The position numbers were made by a program, and so were the translations under genes. The notes under the pieces are model-generated. The model worked only from the letters and a program-made list of their open reading frames with translations. It was not told the origin of the DNA and made no database searches. A stretch of DNA of 28,952 bases from CAZDAM01 sp964503595 (GTDB lineage: Bacteria; Muiribacteriota; UBA6191): assembly GCA_964503595.1 (NCBI GenBank), contig CAZDAM010000034.1, positions 1 through 28,952 of the forward strand. The letters run 5' to 3'. Below, piece after piece: positions 21,799 through 28,952 of this stretch (position 1 is the stretch's first letter; each line of letters begins with the position of its first letter).

Positions 21799-23202
21799 TT
21801 AGCGGGCCTTGAGTTTCTCGGCCTTGGCTACGGCTTCCTCAATGGTTCCTACCATGTAGAAAGCCTGCTCAGGCAGATCATCGTATTTGCCGCTTAGAAG
21901 CTCGGAGAAAGAGCGGATGGTATCTTCCAGTTTCACATAGCTTCCAGGAGTCCCGGTAAAGGCCTCGGCTACGTGGAAAGGCTGGGAGAGGAAACGCTCT
22001 ACCTTACGGGCTCTGGACACCAGTGCCTTATCATCTTCAGAAAGCTCATCCATACCCAGAATCGCAATCACGTCCTGAAGCTCTTTGTAGCGCTGAAGAA
22101 TCTGCTGAACTCCACGGGCAATACCATAATGCTCTTCACCCACAACCTGAGGGTCAAGCGCACGACTCGTGGAAGCCAGAGGATCTACCGCAGGATAAAT
22201 TCCTTTTTCCGCAATGGAGCGGGAAAGGTTGGTGGTCGCATCCAGGTGAGTAAACGTCGTGGCAGGAGCGGGATCGGTGTAATCATCCGCTGGTACGTAG
22301 ACCGCCTGCACCGAAGTAATGGATCCTTCGCGGGTGGAAGTAATCCTTTCCTGAAGCTCACCCATCTGGGTTGCCAGGTTTGGCTGATATCCCACCGCGG
22401 ATGGCATACGACCCAGAAGGGCCGATACTTCCGAACCCGCCTGAGTAAAACGGAAGATATTATCCACGAAGAACAGTACATCGGCTTTTTCTTCATCGCG
22501 GAAATATTCAGCCATGGTCAGACCGGTCAGACCCACGCGAAGACGGGCTCCAGGTGGCTCATTCATCTGGCCATATACCAGAGCGGTTTTGTTGATAACT
22601 CCGGATTCACTCATTTCCAGATAAAGATCGTTTCCTTCACGGGAGCGCTCGCCCACACCGGCAAACACGGATTTTCCGCCGTGCTGCTTGGCGATGTTGT
22701 TGATCAGCTCCATGATGATTACGGTTTTGCCCACACCGGCTCCACCGAACAGACCAATCTTTCCGCCCTTGAGGTATGGAGCCAGAAGATCCACAACCTT
22801 GATACCTGTTTCCAGAACTTCTTTGTTCGTGGACAGCTCATCAAACTGGGGAGGCTGGCGATGAATCGGCAGTGTTTTGCCGCCTTCAATCTTGGCCCCG
22901 TTATCAATGGCCTCACCAAGAACATTGAGAATGCGGCCCAGAACAGGCTCGCCTACCGGTACAGAAATCGGAGCTCCGGTAGCAGTTACATCCACTCCAC
23001 GGCGAAGACCTTCAGAAGGTCCCATCGCAATGGCGCGAACCACTCCGTCTCCAAGGTGCTGGGCCACTTCACAAACCAACTTGTCGCCGGTTGCAGCGTT
23101 CGTAAGCTCAAGCGCCTCATAAATCTCGGGCAGATGCCCTTCTTCGAATTTTACGTCGACTACTGGGCCGATTACGGCCAGAACTTTACCCATATTGCTC
23201 AT
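21799..23202 (-). CDS. atpD: ATP synthase beta subunit
   Basis: The catalytic F1 subunit, 467 residues. The Walker A loop is GGAGVGKT, with GERSREGNDLY (catalytic Glu region), DVLFFVDNIFRF (Walker B), ALLGRMPSAVGYQPNL (DELSEED-side catalytic region) and the actual DELSEDD near the C-terminus (ILGMDELSEDDKALV). It is a normal-length F-type beta. ATG 23202 has GAGGAG 6 nt upstream; a GTG at 23223 overlapping the gamma stop (GTGA) would add seven residues. All catalytic residues I can check are present, so the motor is expected to be active. Confidence 0.97.
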   Translation of the reverse strand: MSNMGKVLAVIGPVVDVKFEEGHLPEIYEALELTNAATGDKLVCEVAQHLGDGVVRAIAMGPSEGLRRGVDVTATGAPISVPVGEPVLGRILNVLGEAIDNGAKIEGGKTLPIHRQPPQFDELSTNKEVLETGIKVVDLLAPYLKGGKIGLFGGAGVGKTVIIMELINNIAKQHGGKSVFAGVGERSREGNDLYLEMSESGVINKTALVYGQMNEPPGARLRVGLTGLTMAEYFRDEEKADVLFFVDNIFRFTQAGSEVSALLGRMPSAVGYQPNLATQMGELQERITSTREGSITSVQAVYVPADDYTDPAPATTFTHLDATTNLSRSIAEKGIYPAVDPLASTSRALDPQVVGEEHYGIARGVQQILQRYKELQDVIAILGMDELSEDDKALVSRARKVERFLSQPFHVAEAFTGTPGSYVKLEDTIRSFSELLSGKYDDLPEQAFYMVGTIEEAVAKAEKLKAR

Positions 23203-23219
23203 TGAACTCTCCTCACCGG

Positions 23220-24095
23220 TCACTGAAGCGCGGCGGCCCCGCCTACGATTTCCGCAATTTCCTGGGTAATCGCAGCCTGGCGCTCACGGTTCAGTTTCAG
23301 TGTCAGCTTATTCGTCAATTCCTTGCAGTTTCTAGCCGCATTGTCCATAGCCACCATACGGGCTCCGTACTCACTTGCCAGACTTTCGATATAGCACTGA
23401 TGCAGAAGTCCCTGCAGAAGCTGCTTGCGAAGCTCCTTGATTACGGCACCCTTATCTGGCTCAAACAGGTAGTGACCCGACTCGGAAGTTTCTTCCTCAT
23501 CAGTTCCCACGAACTGAGAGCCATCAAATGGCAGATACTGCAAGCTTGTATTCAGACGGGACATGGCAGACCGAAATTCCGTATAGGATAATTCGATTCT
23601 GCTGAAGCCTTCCTCATCCACAAGACTTTGCAGATATGCAGCGATTGATAAGGAAAAATCCACTGTAGGAAGGGTTTCCTTGAGATTGAAGGTTCTAAGA
23701 ACCTGAATCCCGCGGTATTTCAGCCCTTCATGGGCTTTTTTCCCGATGGCAATATATTCCACCCGGTACCCTTCAGCAGCGAACTTTTCGCCCATGGCGC
23801 AGGCCGACTTGACGGCATTGGTATTAAAGCTTCCGCAAAGAGCTCTTTCCCCGGCAAAGACAACAATGGCCACTTTTCCCGAAGAAGAGGATTCCCCTTC
23901 TCCTGGAGACGAAACCACTCCGGTTTGAGCCAGCAGTTTTTTCAGGCCCTGCATGTAGGGCTTGAGGCGGTCCAGCTCATAGGTGGATTTCCTGAGCTTG
24001 GACGCCGACACCAGCTTCATCGCCTTGGTGATCTTCTCGTTGTTCTTAATGCTCCTGATCTTGGAGCGAATTTCTCTTGATTTCCCTTGACCCAT
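23220..24095 (-). CDS. atpG: ATP synthase gamma subunit
   Basis: The rotor shaft of F1, 291 residues. The N-terminal coiled-coil helix is typical (REIRSKIRSIKNNEKITKAM, KLVSASKLRKS), as is the C-terminal helix with ARMVAMDNAARNCKELTNKL and the AITQEIAEIVGGAAAL end. The central Rossmann-like part includes GERALCGSFN. GAGG precedes the ATG by 7 nt. It lies 14 nt after alpha and is followed directly by beta, the standard order. Confidence 0.97.
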   Translation of the reverse strand: MGQGKSREIRSKIRSIKNNEKITKAMKLVSASKLRKSTYELDRLKPYMQGLKKLLAQTGVVSSPGEGESSSSGKVAIVVFAGERALCGSFNTNAVKSACAMGEKFAAEGYRVEYIAIGKKAHEGLKYRGIQVLRTFNLKETLPTVDFSLSIAAYLQSLVDEEGFSRIELSYTEFRSAMSRLNTSLQYLPFDGSQFVGTDEEETSESGHYLFEPDKGAVIKELRKQLLQGLLHQCYIESLASEYGARMVAMDNAARNCKELTNKLTLKLNRERQAAITQEIAEIVGGAAALQ

Positions 24096-24109
24096 GCCAA
24101 ATCCTCAGC

Positions 24110-25630
24110 TTAAGCGATTTTGGCTTTGAATTGAGCCAGGAATTCCTCGGCGGACTTTTCAATCTGCTCTTTTACACTGTCAGTCAGATCAGGAGATTCC
24201 CTGAGACTTCCCAGCATATCGGCATACTTGAGTTCCACAAATTCGTGGTATTCCTTCTCAAACTGTCCAACCACCTCTTTAGGCAGATCGTCACAGAAGC
24301 CATTGGTCACGATATAGATGGAAAGAACCTGCTTCGCCACTTCCACCGGCTGGAACTGGCCCTGTTTCAGGATTTCCAGAGTTCTTTCTCCCCGTTTCAG
24401 CTGACGCTGGGATGCAGCATCCAGATCGGAACCGAACTGGGCAAAAGCAGCCAGGTCATTGTATTGGGAAAGATCCAGTCTCAAAGTACCGGCCACTTTC
24501 TTCATGGCCTTGGTCTGGGCCGAGCCCCCTACCCTGGATACGGAAATCCCTACGTCAATCGCAGGACGCTGTCCAGAGTTGAAGAGATCGGATGTCAGGT
24601 AAATCTGACCATCTGTAATCGAAATCACATTGGTCGGAATGTAGGCGGATACGTCTCCGGCCTGGGTTTCAATGATGGGAAGAGCCGTAATGGAACCGGC
24701 ACCCAGTTCATCATTGAGCTTCACCGCGCGCTCCAGAAGGCGGGAGTGAACATAGAACACGTCCCCGGGATAAGCTTCACGACCAGGAGGGCGTCTCAGA
24801 AGCAGGGACAATTCGCGGTAGGCCACGGCATGCTTGGAAAGATCATCATAAATGATCAGAACATCTTCTTTGTGATCATACATCAGATGCTCGGCCATGG
24901 TGACACCGGCATAAGGAGCGATGAAGGTCATCGGCGCCGGGTCGGAGGCATTGGAAGCCACAATCGTTGTGTAATCCATCGCACCGTATTTTTCAAGGGT
25001 CGAAACCACATTTGCAACCGTAGAGGCTTTCTGGCCGATCGCAACATAAATACATTTTACGTTCTGACCTTTCTGATTGATGATCGTATCCAGAGCTACG
25101 GCTGTTTTGCCGGTCTGACGATCCCCAATGATAAGTTCGCGCTGACCGCGGCCCACTGGAACCATGGCATCAATCGCCTTGATTCCGGTCTGCAGAGGCT
25201 GCTTCACCGGCTGTCGATCAATAATCCCTGCGGCAATTTTCTCTACCGGACGAGTTGCCTGTGTCTGCAGTGGGCCCTTACCATCAATTGGCTGACCAAT
25301 CGGATTGACTACGCGACCCAGGAGTTCATGACCTACAGGAACGGCCATGACCTGACCTGTAGAACGAACCTCACTGCCTTCCTTGATTTTCTTGTAATCG
25401 CCGAAGGTGGCAACACCTACGGATCCCGCATCCAGATTCAGAACCATGCCGTAGAGGTCGTTTCCGAAGCTGACCAGTTCGCCCACGAGGGCTTCGTCCA
25501 GACCATGAATAGTCGCAATCCCGTCAGCAATCGCGGTTACGAAGCCGACTTCCTTGTGAATGGCGCCAACTTCGAAGTTTTCGATCTGGCTTTTGATAAT
25601 TTTGGTAATTTCTTCCGGTTTGATTTGCAT
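24110..25630 (-). CDS. atpA: ATP synthase alpha subunit
   Basis: The non-catalytic nucleotide-binding F1 subunit, 506 residues and standard length. The P-loop is GDRQTGKT near residue 170; IYVAIGQKAS, DDLSKHAVAYR (Walker B side), LLRRPPGREAYPGDVFY and the arginine-finger segment SVSRVGGSAQTKAMKKVAG are present. The N-terminal crown domain begins with MQIKPEEITKIIKSQIENF, the part that docks the delta subunit. It lies 18 nt after atpH. Confidence 0.97.
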   Translation of the reverse strand: MQIKPEEITKIIKSQIENFEVGAIHKEVGFVTAIADGIATIHGLDEALVGELVSFGNDLYGMVLNLDAGSVGVATFGDYKKIKEGSEVRSTGQVMAVPVGHELLGRVVNPIGQPIDGKGPLQTQATRPVEKIAAGIIDRQPVKQPLQTGIKAIDAMVPVGRGQRELIIGDRQTGKTAVALDTIINQKGQNVKCIYVAIGQKASTVANVVSTLEKYGAMDYTTIVASNASDPAPMTFIAPYAGVTMAEHLMYDHKEDVLIIYDDLSKHAVAYRELSLLLRRPPGREAYPGDVFYVHSRLLERAVKLNDELGAGSITALPIIETQAGDVSAYIPTNVISITDGQIYLTSDLFNSGQRPAIDVGISVSRVGGSAQTKAMKKVAGTLRLDLSQYNDLAAFAQFGSDLDAASQRQLKRGERTLEILKQGQFQPVEVAKQVLSIYIVTNGFCDDLPKEVVGQFEKEYHEFVELKYADMLGSLRESPDLTDSVKEQIEKSAEEFLAQFKAKIA

Positions 25631-25648
25631 TTTATCCGTCCTGTCCCG

Positions 25649-26200
25649 TCAGAGTTTGGCTGCGAACACCTTATTGCGCAATGTTTCAAGCTGAGCCTGA
25701 ATGCTGCAATCGTAGATGTCATATCCGAGTTGAACCACGAATCCCCCGACGAGATCCTTGTCCGTCGTGAAAGTAATCTCTACCTGATCGCCGGTCATGG
25801 ATTTCAGTTTGTCTAGTAGCTTGTCCTGCTCTTCCTTGCTGAGTTCACTGGCACTGGTGACGGTTGCAATCCGGCGCTTCATCAGTCGATCCAGTTTGAG
25901 CTCCACCTGCTTGGCCACCTGGGGAACCAGGTGAATCCGGCGGTTCTTCAGCATGATTTTCAGAAGATTGGTTACTTCAGCACTGACACCCATTTTTTTG
26001 AGAACTTCCTCAAAAAGGGCCTGGCGGCGAACACTTCCCAGCCTGGGGCTGGTCAGGGATTCTCTCAGTTCCAGGCTTTCCTCCCATGACTGCTCAAACT
26101 GCTTGAGCTCTTCATGGAATTTTTCGGCTGCCTTGGGACTGTCCGCTGTCTGCATCAGGGCAGCCGCGTAATTTTCAGCAATTTTGTTTTCAGCCTGCAT
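25649..26200 (-). CDS. atpH: ATP synthase delta subunit
   Basis: The stator cap joining the b-b' stalk to the alpha subunits; 183 residues, usual size. The N-terminal helical bundle starts NKIAENYAAALMQTA, and the C-terminal sandwich carries KRRIATVTSASELSKEEQD, TFTTDKDLVGGFVVQLG (family GGxxIxxGD-like) and YDIYDCSIQAQLETLRNKV. ATG 26200 is preceded by GGGGG at 6 nt and overlaps the b-subunit end by 11 nt; an upstream TTG at 26221 is less likely. Confidence 0.93.
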   Translation of the reverse strand: MQAENKIAENYAAALMQTADSPKAAEKFHEELKQFEQSWEESLELRESLTSPRLGSVRRQALFEEVLKKMGVSAEVTNLLKIMLKNRRIHLVPQVAKQVELKLDRLMKRRIATVTSASELSKEEQDKLLDKLKSMTGDQVEITFTTDKDLVGGFVVQLGYDIYDCSIQAQLETLRNKVFAAKL

Positions 26201-26768
26201 GGCTTGCCCCCATGGTTCCAATCATATGCTCGTTGAGCTGGCCCTGGGTTTTGGAATCTGCCCCGCCCAGTTCCGTGAGGACGCTGGATTCCAGCGTCTG
26301 GAACAGGCTTCGTTTCAGATTCTCCGAGGCTTCCGCTTCCACGGATACCTTGTCAGCCTCAAGCCTTTGCCGGATCGATTCCAGCTTGGCTTCCGTCTGG
26401 GCCGCATACTGGGTCTGGATATCAACAGCATCCTGCCTGGCCTGTTCAACCAGAGCCTGACCTTCAGTATCCACCCCATTCAAAGCTTCCTGAGCTTTGG
26501 CCAGCCGATCCGCCATTGCCCGTTTTTCCTGCTCTTCCCGACCAAGCCTGGTTTCAATATCAGCGATATTCTTATCCAAAAGCTTCAGAATGGGAAAAGC
26601 CACATAACGAACAAGCAGCCCCAACAGGACACAGACATTGACCCAGTCCATGGTGGTGCGCCAGACGCCCGTTTTGTAAAACGGCAGAGCTTCAGAAGCG
26701 GGAGCACCGGAAGCAGCGTAGGCACCACTGGTCATTGCGGCCAGAATCAACAAATGTAGAGCTTTCAC
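26190..26768 (-). CDS. ATP synthase b-type stalk subunit, long form
   Basis: A 192-residue peripheral-stalk subunit. The N-terminus looks like a signal peptide (MKALHLLILAAMTSGAYAA), which is unusual in most bacterial b subunits but seen in some. The membrane anchor follows (WVNVCVLLGLLVRYVAFPIL, about 43-62), then a long charged coiled coil with KNIADIETRLGREEQEKRAM. It starts with GTG and has GGGGAG upstream. A second b-like gene precedes it, so the stalk is probably a b/b' heterodimer. I leave it open which of the two deserves the name atpF. Confidence 0.88.
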   Translation of the reverse strand: MKALHLLILAAMTSGAYAASGAPASEALPFYKTGVWRTTMDWVNVCVLLGLLVRYVAFPILKLLDKNIADIETRLGREEQEKRAMADRLAKAQEALNGVDTEGQALVEQARQDAVDIQTQYAAQTEAKLESIRQRLEADKVSVEAEASENLKRSLFQTLESSVLTELGGADSKTQGQLNEHMIGTMGASHAG

Positions 26769-26783
26769 AAATCTCTCCCCAGC

Positions 26784-27200
26784 CTATGCCGTAAACCTGG
26801 CAACCAGAAGTTGCTTCAGTCCACCCAGTTCGCCTTCCAGCTTCGCGGCTACCGACTGGATTTCTTTTCCGACGGCATCACGATGACCGGCAAGTTCTCC
26901 CATGGCCTTGGCCTGAGCCTCATCGACAGCCTTCAGCATTGCTGCTTCACACTCCCGGCGGGCCTGGGTACGAACCTCAGTAGCCTGACTCAGGTAATCC
27001 CCGAGTTTGCGGCGATAGTTTTCTTCAAGCTGCAGCAGTTCCTGACGTTCTGCTGCAAAGCCCGAATCCAGAGAGTTCAGGCGATGACGACGCTCATCCA
27101 TAACCTGCAAAAGGGGTTGAAACAGAAAATGTTTCAGCAGGAAATAGATGATGGCGAAATTCACCAACTGAATCACCAGACTAATATTAATGTTAATCAT
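26784..27200 (-). CDS. ATP synthase b-type stalk subunit, short form
   Basis: A 138-residue protein with the classical b/b' arrangement. One N-terminal membrane helix (ISLVIQLVNFAIIYFLLKHF, about 5-24) is followed by FQPLLQVMDERRHRLNSLD and a coiled coil to the end. Together with the following gene it would make the peripheral stalk of the F-type enzyme. The pairing of two different b genes is known in phototrophs, some proteobacteria and other phyla. Confidence 0.88.
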   Translation of the reverse strand: MININISLVIQLVNFAIIYFLLKHFLFQPLLQVMDERRHRLNSLDSGFAAERQELLQLEENYRRKLGDYLSQATEVRTQARRECEAAMLKAVDEAQAKAMGELAGHRDAVGKEIQSVAAKLEGELGGLKQLLVARFTA

Positions 27201-27283
27201 GCTTGGACATCCTTCCTTTCCCGAACTTCATTCATTCGGGGATGAAACCGTTTTGAGCCCGCCGAAGCGGACTCAGATTCGGC

Positions 27284-27526
27284 TTATTGGAAGATCAGAA
27301 GCAGGGCAACTACGAGAGAGTAAATCCCTGTGGACTCGGATACAGCCTGCCCAATCAGCATGGAACGAGTCAGAAGAGGAGCCTGAGAAGGATTCAGGGA
27401 CATACCCTCTACAGCCTTACCTGCAGCAAAGCCCTCACCAATACCGGGCCCAATCGCTCCAAGACCCATACAGACACCAGCACCCAGAAGAGCGCATCCC
27501 TTCACAACAGCTTCAGCCATTTCCAT
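27284..27526 (-). CDS. atpE: ATP synthase c subunit, single hairpin, Na+-type two-carboxylate site
   Basis: An 80-residue, two-helix proteolipid with a strong AAGGAGG ribosome site. Helix 1 has GAIGPGIGEGFAAG with E31; helix 2 has IGQAVSESTGIYSLVVAL with E64. Aligned by eye to the Ilyobacter tartaricus c subunit (Q32, E65, S66, T67, Y70), this protein has E31, E64, S65, T66, Y69. That is the Na+-ligand set with Glu in place of Gln, as described for Fusobacterium nucleatum. The cytoplasmic loop reads SLNP where nearly all c subunits have R-Q/N-P, so the loop Arg that contacts gamma/epsilon is missing. It sits just downstream of a three-hairpin c gene, and both should feed the same rotor. Confidence 0.93.
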   Translation of the reverse strand: MEMAEAVVKGCALLGAGVCMGLGAIGPGIGEGFAAGKAVEGMSLNPSQAPLLTRSMLIGQAVSESTGIYSLVVALLLIFQ

Positions 27527-27576
27527 TTTTTCCTCCTTAAGCAGGCCACAGCATGTGACCTACGCGGTGTATTGAA

Positions 27577-28332
27577 TCAACCTTCGTGTACAAAAATCAG
27601 AACCAGAGACACAACCAGAGCATAGATCACTGTAGAAGAAGTGACTGCCTGACCAATCAGCATGGTATTCATCAGAGCACCACGCTGTTTGGGCTGTCTG
27701 GCTACAGCAATGCAAGCCTCTGATCCGGGATAACCACAACCGATTGCCGAACCAATCGCCCCAAAGCCGATACAGAGCCCAGCTCCCAAGAGAGCCATGT
27801 TGTGGGCCAGACCCGTAATGGAATAGTCTCCAAAGATCATCACTAGGGAAACCACCAGCGAGAAGACCGCCGGATTTCCGGCAACAACGGAACCTATGAG
27901 CAGGATGAACGTTATATCCACCAGGGCGGAAGGATGTCGACCCACTCCTTCATTGGCCCTGGCGCCGCACATTCCCATACCAATGCCCGCTCCAACGGCT
28001 CCGATTCCAATCGCCAGACCTGATCCCAGACAGCCACAGACAATCGTCCAGGCATTGGCATCCGTCACATCAAACGGGCTCACAAAAAGAAGCAGCATGG
28101 CCACAACCAGAGCAAAAATCGAACTGGATTCAGCAACAGCCTGGCCAATCAGCATGGTCCTGAGAACCTCGCCACTCTTGGCTGGCTGGCGGCCAATCGC
28201 AGAAGCTGCCGAAGCCGCCCCCATGCCCTCGCCAACACCAGCTCCAATGGCCCCAAAGCCCATGGCAAGACCGGCAGAAATCAGCATGGCAGCCTTGACC
28301 ACCAAATCCGGATTTTGTGTTAACTCATTCAT
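27577..28332 (-). CDS. ATP synthase c subunit, triple-hairpin fusion with one ion site
   Basis: A 251-residue proteolipid of three tandem c-hairpins (about 10-84, 92-168, 175-248), six membrane helices. Each has the Gly-rich helix 1 (GAIGAGVGEG, GAVGAGIGMG, GAIGSAIGCG) and a loop R-x-P (GRQP, GRHP, ARQP). Hairpin 1 keeps the site: E35, E68, S69, S70, F73. In hairpin 2 the ion Glu is G152 (VVAGNPAVF) and the helix-1 Glu is M119. In hairpin 3 the Glu is S232, although S233, T234 and Y237 remain, and the helix-1 position is C199. So only one of three hairpins can carry an ion. Its start overlaps the a-subunit stop as ATGA. Bacterial F-type c subunits are normally single hairpins; Acetobacterium woodii has a double one and some archaea have longer fusions. 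Confidence 0.92.
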   Translation of the reverse strand: MNELTQNPDLVVKAAMLISAGLAMGFGAIGAGVGEGMGAASAASAIGRQPAKSGEVLRTMLIGQAVAESSSIFALVVAMLLLFVSPFDVTDANAWTIVCGCLGSGLAIGIGAVGAGIGMGMCGARANEGVGRHPSALVDITFILLIGSVVAGNPAVFSLVVSLVMIFGDYSITGLAHNMALLGAGLCIGFGAIGSAIGCGYPGSEACIAVARQPKQRGALMNTMLIGQAVTSSTVIYALVVSLVLIFVHEG

Positions 28333-28952
28333 TGTGCCGCTTCCTCTTGTTGCCCATGAACATCGATGTTCATGGAGATATAAGTCAGTGTCAGCATCAT
28401 AAATACGAAGGCCTGGATAGTTCCCACGAAAATTCCGAAGAAGGCCACCAGCCCGACTGGCAATACAAAATAGGCCACCAGGTCACTGACCACAGCAATG
28501 ATGATCGCCCCCCCCAGAATATTACCGAAGAGACGGAAGCTGATGGAAACAATTTTAGAAAGCTCCCCAATGACATTTAAGGGGAACATGATGATGGGGA
28601 TCGGCTCCATAATCAGTTCACGGAAGTAACCGAATACACCTTTATACTTGAAGGCCACCAGAAGAGAGACCACAAACCCCAGAAGCCCCAAAGACAAGGG
28701 CAGATTGATAACCGAAGTCGGCTCACTGGTTCCGAAAGGAATCCAGATGCCCGCATAATTAGCAAACGCGATGAACAGAAAGACTGTAGCAATAAACGGA
28801 GTGAACGAACGCCCAATCCTGTCACCCATGGAATCCCGGCAGACCTCATCCACAAAGCCAACAATATACTCAGCGGCCAGCTGAAGTGGAGTTGGAACCA
28901 TTTTACAGCGGGAACCAATCAGCCACCCCCCAATCAACAGAGGAGTCATGAC
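28329..28952 (-). CDS. atpB: ATP synthase a subunit, 5' end outside the window
   Basis: At least 206 residues of the F0 a subunit, the stator channel facing the c-ring. Typical segments are TPLQLAAEYIVGFVDEVCRD, RSFTPFIATVFLFIAFANY, PLNVIGELSKIVSISFRLFG (with the essential Arg in SFRLFGN) and FVGTIQAFVFMMLTLTYIS. The visible ATG at 28949 falls inside the first membrane helix. The frame is still open at the window end, and family members have a further 20-50 residues with a conserved His/Thr-rich start, so the true start lies beyond 28952. The stop overlaps the triple-hairpin c gene as ATGA. Confidence 0.93.
   Translation of the reverse strand, partial: VMTPLLIGGWLIGSRCKMVPTPLQLAAEYIVGFVDEVCRDSMGDRIGRSFTPFIATVFLFIAFANYAGIWIPFGTSEPTSVINLPLSLGLLGFVVSLLVAFKYKGVFGYFRELIMEPIPIIMFPLNVIGELSKIVSISFRLFGNILGGAIIIAVVSDLVAYFVLPVGLVAFFGIFVGTIQAFVFMMLTLTYISMNIDVHGQQEEAAQ

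Noticed and set aside
21973..23205. Long plus-strand open frame (about 410 codons) opposite atpD
   Set aside because: It is the antisense shadow of a highly conserved gene; no family resemblance and composition follows the codon pattern of atpD.
24077..25816. 579-codon plus-strand open frame opposite atpA and atpH
   Set aside because: Same reason: antisense of a strongly conserved gene, spans an intergenic junction and has no recognisable motif.
27577..28332. V-type K subunit instead of an F-type c subunit
   Set aside because: V-type proteolipids have two hairpins and sit in ntp/atv operons; this one lies between F-type a and b genes and its hairpins match bacterial F-type c with R-x-P loops.
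27577..28332. Artefactual fusion of three c genes by sequencing error
   Set aside because: The linkers between hairpins (around residues 85-95 and 168-178) are in frame, polar and differ from each other, and hairpins 2 and 3 have diverged in concert with loss of the ion site, so a simple error is unlikely.
1..28952. CRISPR arrays, rRNA genes, intact insertion sequences or prophage genes
   Set aside because: No regularly spaced repeat clusters, rRNA stretches, transposase motifs or phage structural genes were seen.

Overview
The window looks like ordinary chromosome from a Gram-negative (diderm) bacterium of moderate GC. I cannot fix the phylum from the sequence. The diderm call rests on a PpiD/SurA-type periplasmic folding protein, a signal-peptide protein with a predicted outer-membrane barrel ending in Phe, and several exported Ig-like or unknown proteins. 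Genes are tightly packed, with many 1-11 nt stop/start overlaps and two convergent gene pairs whose stop codons share one CTAG.

Layout. 2-3029: a secreted Ig-like repeat protein (-) divergent from a coiled-coil protein with an HNH-like zinc-ribbon end (+). 3026-5098: a three-gene (-) operon of an ECF sigma factor and two membrane proteins of unknown family, a plausible sigma/anti-sigma module. 5447-10823: a (-) threonine operon in pathway order, with aspartokinase, a homoserine dehydrogenase-homoserine kinase fusion, threonine synthase, and then an SGNH-type hydrolase. 11163-14456: an exported unknown, maf (-), the wreck of a receiver/RsbW-like ATPase regulator, a HAD phosphatase and a Nudix hydrolase. 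14457-15077: a small HNH gene with palindromic coding repeats, bounded by degenerate inverted repeats, next to tRNA-Ala(GGC). 15078-19082: tRNA-Ala, rdgB, rph and a large ppiD, all (-), with a good sigma70-type promoter upstream of ppiD. 19233-20645: predicted outer-membrane barrel protein (+). 20642-21410: helical protein and YbaB/EbfC (-). 21520-28952: an F-type ATP synthase operon (-), a-c-c-b-b'-delta-alpha-gamma-beta-epsilon; the 5' end of the a gene runs off the window.

The most unusual system is the ATP synthase rotor. Two different c-subunit genes lie side by side. One encodes a single hairpin with a two-carboxylate, Na+-type site (E31 and E64 with S65, T66, Y69). The other encodes a fusion of three hairpins (six membrane helices) in which only the first keeps the carboxylates (E35, E68); the second and third have Gly and Ser at the ion-binding position. 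If both enter one ring, the rotor would be a hetero-oligomer with fewer ion sites than hairpins. That would lower the ion/ATP ratio, as in V-type rotors and the mixed rotor of Acetobacterium woodii, but here with a three-hairpin subunit. The epsilon subunit is also short and lacks the C-terminal helical domain that inhibits the enzyme in many bacteria.
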